64,000 nt of DNA. Origin: Diphasiastrum complanatum (taxonomy: Eukaryota; Streptophyta; Lycopodiopsida; Lycopodiales; Lycopodiaceae). Under the pieces are notes generated by a model. The model had not been told where the DNA came from, did not search any database, and was given only the letters and a program-made list of their open reading frames with translations. A program made the translations under genes and the position numbers. Numbering within the stretch: position 1 is the stretch's first letter; every line of letters begins with the position of its first letter. Positions 60,077 to 64,000 of the stretch are shown here, one piece after another. The stretch is from NCBI GenBank assembly GCA_029204225.1, contig CM055094.1:16658394-16722393 (forward strand), written 5' to 3'.

Positions 60077-61138
60077 AAATCTCCCGAGGAACTGCAGATA
60101 TTGAGAAGTAGAACTGACATGGAAGCTTTTGTGGAAGCCTGCTAGATGAACAGGAAGATATATTGGGCGTCGGGCAATCATATTTGTAACCAGTAGCTTG
60201 CTACTTAATTTGAGACTCATCTCCTTGCCTTCTGGAATGGCTCTTTTGCATGAGTAAGAACTTTGAGAACAACTCTACTCTGACTTTCATACTACTGCCA
60301 AAATTGCCGATAAAATTGTTCAGAGAAGAACTATGTAGTGGGACTGGCATGGATCTACGAGCTGCACATGGATTCTTTGGTGGCGAGGATAATTGGTGAG
60401 TCTTTCCAGAAAATTATCGAGGTAGTAACGGGTAAAGAGTAACTTTATTTCCTAATTATTATGATACTAACATTTTAATTTTTTCTGTTGGGCATGGCTA
60501 TGCTTGCTGTCTGCATGCAAAATTCACAGCGATGTGGGTCGTGGAGCTCATGTTGCAAGATATATCTTTAAATTGGATCCCAAGAACGCCGTGCCATATG
60601 TGCTCCTATCAAGCATCTATGCTGCAGCTGGAAGATGGGATGAAACACAAAAATTGCTAGAGGTTTTGCAACGGCAGCAGCCTGGGTACTGTCAGTGAGA
60701 TCGGCAAATTGATTCACGACTATGGTATTGAAGCTAATCAAATCCTCATTTAGAAATCTCCCGAGGAACTGCAGATATTGAGAAGTAGAACTGACACGGA
60801 AGTTTTTGTGGAAGCCTGCTAGATGAACGGGAAGATATAGTGGGCGTCGGGCGATCATATTTGTCACCAGTAGCTTGCTACTTAAATTGATCTCCCTGCC
60901 TTCTGGAATAGCTCTTTTGCATTAGTAAGAACTTTGAGAACAACTCTACTCTGAATTTCATACTACTGCCAAAATTGCTGCTAAAATTGTTCAGAGAAGA
61001 ACTATGTAGTGGGACTGGCATGGATCTATGAGCTGCACATGGGTTCTTTGGTAGCGAGGATTATTGGTGATCGAGGTAGTAACAGGTAAAGAGTAACTTC
61101 GTTTCCTGATTATTCTGATACTGACGATCTGTCTGTTG
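59811..61138 (+). repeat. 679-bp tandem duplication of PPR 3' end
   Basis: Unit 1 starts at 59811 and unit 2 at 60490, both GGGCATGGCTATG(T/C)TTGCTG. Each contains the end of the E domain, the stop region and about 400 bp of 3' flank. The copies are highly similar. Confidence 0.9.
60490..60700 (+). pseudogene. Duplicated E-domain fragment of the PPR gene
   Basis: Reads MLSACKIHSDVGRGAHVARY, IFKLDPKNAVPYVLLSSIYA, AAGRWDETQKLLEVLQ and ends GYCQ-stop. Compared with the parent, a two-base deletion (GTCATAGTGAG to GTCAGTGAG) changes the C-terminus. No upstream PPR motifs or obvious splice acceptor exist, so it is probably dead, although it could serve as 3' UTR. Confidence 0.85.
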
Positions 61139-62585
61139 ATCACAATCCTCATCTGAGCTCTCCGCTTCTACTATGTTTGCAGCTTAGTAAGCATGATGTT
61201 TTTGGTTTGTTGCCTAGCAACAATAAACGCAGTACCAAAAATTACAACTGAATCTTTGGTCTTTTATGGACTGCGACATTATAGCAAGCTGGTTCAAACG
61301 TGGAGTGGAGGTACATTGTTTCTTGTAGGATTATTGGCATATAAAGCAACGTCGCAAAAGGGATTCATGAGAATTTTGGATTTTCATGTGTTAAGGACAC
61401 CAACTTTTATCTGTAAACACGAGTGATTTCAACAAGTTTCTTAGGTTTATCAGAGTCTGTAATTTGTTGTAACTGTGAACACATGGAGAATTTCCAAGAT
61501 AATTGGAAATAGAAATCATGGCGCATTATGGCTTGAATATATACTGTAGGTGGGTGTCAATGAAGTTTGGATATCATCTCTGAAAATATTTTGGTGCAGA
61601 AATTGTCAGGTTTTTGAAGTGCACCTAGTTTGGTTGGCCACGTCTTCTGGATTTCATAATTATCTTCTGCCTACAGATGGCATGGGAAGTCATCTCTAGA
61701 CCTCTTCACCAGAGTGAAAGTGCATCTGTCAAGCCAAAACATTCTCTTTTTCAGGGCTCTTGAAGGATCTCACCAATGCAACGGCATAGTGTTTCCAGAT
61801 AGCATTTTAATTGTATGAGTCGAGACTCCAGAGCAAGGGAATGCAAAAAAAGTCCAAGCATCATCGCTAATTGATGTAAAGGTCTTGCACTTAAAAGCAC
61901 ACCTTTTGCATAATTTTCTTGTTTTGCTTGCTGCAAAGCATGGAAATGAATATGATGCAACTTCACTTAAGGAATGCTGCAATGTGCACCCAAACAGAGA
62001 TTTTTAAAGCATGAAAATTGAAGTCTCCGTTACAGCGATTGTAGAAGAAATCTGTGCTCTGATATGAGCAAAGATCTTAAAATTTGTCTATTGCATCTGG
62101 CAGGTGGCGGCAATCCCTGAAAAAATTTGATCAATCATTGAATCTCTCACAGTCTTTTCTAAAATCGTCTATATTCTCATTTTTTAATGTTTGATGCCCG
62201 ACTGTAAACTACATCAAGATTGCGTTATTCAAGGTCATCTCAGAATAATAGTTTACTTGTAATAGCTTGACACATTTAACATAGTCACCAAGCCACTCAT
62301 CTTTTTTCATCTAAGTAGTACTTAACGTTAGAAATTTTTATTCTCCTCGGCAGAGTTAGACAATGCCATGCTAAACTTGCTGTTAAGTTTCCTCAAGTGT
62401 GTTGTCACCATAGACCTCACATGCGTCCTCATAGATCTATCTTTAAGAATCTGATCGCATCCATAGTACCAAAGTAATTTGGGAGTTGCAGTTGTGGTGC
62501 ATGGCATAAGATTGGAAAAAATGTCTTTGTAGAAAATCTAAAGGCAAACATCTGTCTTAGTCATCATTATTAGATTTGGAAGGTA
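61139..62585. other. Unassigned 3' flank
   Basis: No convincing gene. A 77-codon frame at 61193-61426 and small frames on the minus strand at 61751-61982 lack domains. Base composition is less AT-biased than the repeat zones, so this may be long 3' untranslated or genuine single-copy flank. Confidence 0.35.
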
Positions 62586-62589
62586 CAAT

Positions 62590-63140
62590 ATGAGTGGCCA
62601 TCTAAAGAATTTCAAGAATGGATAAAGGTTATGGAAGAGTCGACAACGACAAACTCAATTACTCGGTGGTTACACAGATGCAAGTTGAGCAGGAGATGTA
62701 GACACTCCAAAATCTACTTCTGGATGTACATTTTTCTTTAACAATGGTCTTATTTTTTGGAACAGTCGCAAACAATCTTCGATAGCTCTATCTTCTATAG
62801 AATCAAGAGTATATCGTAGTCTCACAAGCTACAAAGGAAGCAATTTGGTTGAGAAACTTACTATCAGATATTAGTCTGAATCAATACACTTCGACATTAT
62901 TATTTTGTGATAATCAAAGTGCTATTGCCTTGTCAACCAACCCTGGGTTTCATTCTAGGAGTAAGCAAATTGAACTCAAATATCACTATATCGGAGCAAA
63001 GTTCTAAAAAAATTGAAGTTTTGTCGAACGCAAGATATGATAATAGATATTTTTATCAAAGCATTAAGTTTGGATGCACACAGAAAGTTCTGTGCAGAAC
63101 TAAGTTTGAAGGTCAAGGCATTCATGGATTTAGATTAAGG
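62590..63140 (+). pseudogene. Copia RNase H and polyprotein end
   Basis: Plus-strand frames chain as VDNDKLNY, GGYTDASWAGDVDTPKSTSG, CTFFFNNGLIFWNSRKQ, ATKEAIWLRNLLSDISLNQY, FCDNQSAIALSTNPGFHSRS and KQIELKYHYIG, with decayed FxKALSLDAH at 63055-63080. Frameshifts are present. It ends in GATTAAGGGGGAG before the LTR. Confidence 0.88.
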
Positions 63141-63145
63141 GGGAG

Positions 63146-64000
63146 TGTTAGATTATTTTCCTACTCGACTAATCGACTTTTTAATCTTCATCCAACTTTT
63201 ATCCAGACCTGCAAATTTCTTCGTGTTTTTACACAGTTTACAGAAGTACTCGGGAATCATTCACAATGTTGGGATTTTCGGGATTTTCTCTCACTTTAGC
63301 TTTTTCGCAAAAAGGCCATATGCCTCAAATTTTAAAGAAATACCATTGGCGAAGACTTTGGTAGTTTTCGCATTTTTTGCATGACAGTTTACGTTCATTT
63401 CTGTAGAGTGACAGTTTACGTTCAAATATGCAGATAGATTGTTTACGTTCAAAACCATTGACTTGCATTAATTCATCAAACAAGTAATTTTTGAGAAGTC
63501 CTAATTGGATGGATGCCAACACATCATAGCCAACTGGATGACACATTTGACGACCTAATTGCTTAGTATAAATAGCTGTTCATATTTCTACATCTCAAGA
63601 ATGAAGATCAATCATCAAGTATTGAATAGTTAGCGTTCTCTCTCAAGCCTACGAGCTTGGACACTTCTGAGTATTCTAGCTCACTTCTTTAGAGTTGATT
63701 AGAGATTGCTATTGCGCTTATTGCTTATCAGTAGTTGTGCTTGATTTAGACTTTTATTTTAGCCACTCAGAGATAGCTTAGAGTACGCAGGCCTTGATCC
63801 GCAACTTGTTGTACTTATTTACATCTGTTTTCTTTTTCATACTGAATCAATATTATCTTCTTATTGCGTTCAGGTTCGTCTTAGAATGTATGTGCTTCTG
63901 TAGTTTTTCGCAACTGATTATCTGTCTAGTAATTCAATGCTTAGTGTTTGGTTACGTAATCATTGCAGACTATCGAGTTTGAAAGTTCAAAATCAAAACA
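63146..64000 (+). repeat. Copia 3' LTR running off the window
   Basis: Starts TGTTAGATTATTTTCCTACT after the polypurine tract. Same family as 25249-25892 (inverted) and 51240-51640. Short CTCTCTC at 63638-63646 is the site of the GA/CT expansion in the 25,249 copy. TATAAATAGC at about 63568-63577 is a plausible TATA box. The window ends ...AATCAAAACA, which could be the LTR end. Confidence 0.8.

Noticed and set aside
61193-61426. 77-codon plus-strand gene downstream of the PPR gene
   Set aside because: No domain, no promoter or splice context, and it lies beyond the duplicated 3' flank.

Overview
The window looks like a gene-poor, transposon-dense plant nuclear region, most likely from a fern or another seedless plant. 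This is inferred from a PLS-type pentatricopeptide repeat (PPR) gene, Ty1/copia elements with an initiator-Met-tRNA primer site, very long (GA/CT)n microsatellites, and transposase-like families (a 'GFMAD..ANW' type and a 'VGHTHDHIDQ' DUF7869-like type) that I associate mainly with ferns, lycophytes and bryophytes. The species cannot be fixed by reading alone. Only one convincing host gene is present, the PPR gene at 58,439-60,076 (+). Nearly everything else is transposon sequence, transposon remnant or repeat.

Layout. 1-5,100: unassigned AT-rich sequence with a 69-bp tandem repeat, three GA tracts and a telobox cluster. 5,129-7,080: 5' end of a copia element (LTR, PBS, leader, gag), truncated. 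7,085-20,870: eroded LTRs, a Ty3/gypsy reverse transcriptase scrap, a gypsy LTR with a TGGCGCC-type primer site, and a repeat family with inverted arms. 21,715-23,140: an AT-rich minisatellite flanked by GA and CT tracts. 23,318-24,831 (-): a spliced, slightly broken gene resembling an N4/N6 (amino) DNA methyltransferase, next to a divergent DUF7869-like fragment. 25,249-29,320: copia remnants, a MULE-like transposase pseudogene with a recognisable intron, and a 204-bp CT tract. 29,330-32,940: more of the inverted-arm repeats and a FAR1/SWIM-like remnant.

32,944-47,440 is a nest. A degenerate minus-strand gene is split by a 1.3-kb LTR element (TSD CAAAG). A 6,148-bp copia element (LTRs 682 bp with 3 mismatches; TSD CTCAG) and a 4,566-bp integrase-less copia element (TSD ATCAG) lie 35 bp apart in an older copia remnant. 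47,440-54,165 holds further copia pieces in both orientations. A roughly 1.2-kb inverted repeat (49,985-51,195 against 57,080-58,262) brackets copia pieces, a tRNA-derived SINE and scrambled non-LTR reverse transcriptase fragments. The right arm ends just upstream of the PPR gene. The last exon and 3' flank of that gene are tandemly duplicated (59,811-61,138). The window closes with the 3' end and LTR of another copia element.

The genes do not form a pathway. The two best leads are the methyltransferase-like gene, whose three exons splice in frame, and two kinds of evidence for how repeats grow here: a microsatellite expanded inside a dated LTR family, and structurally defective retroelements that nevertheless kept perfect target-site duplications.
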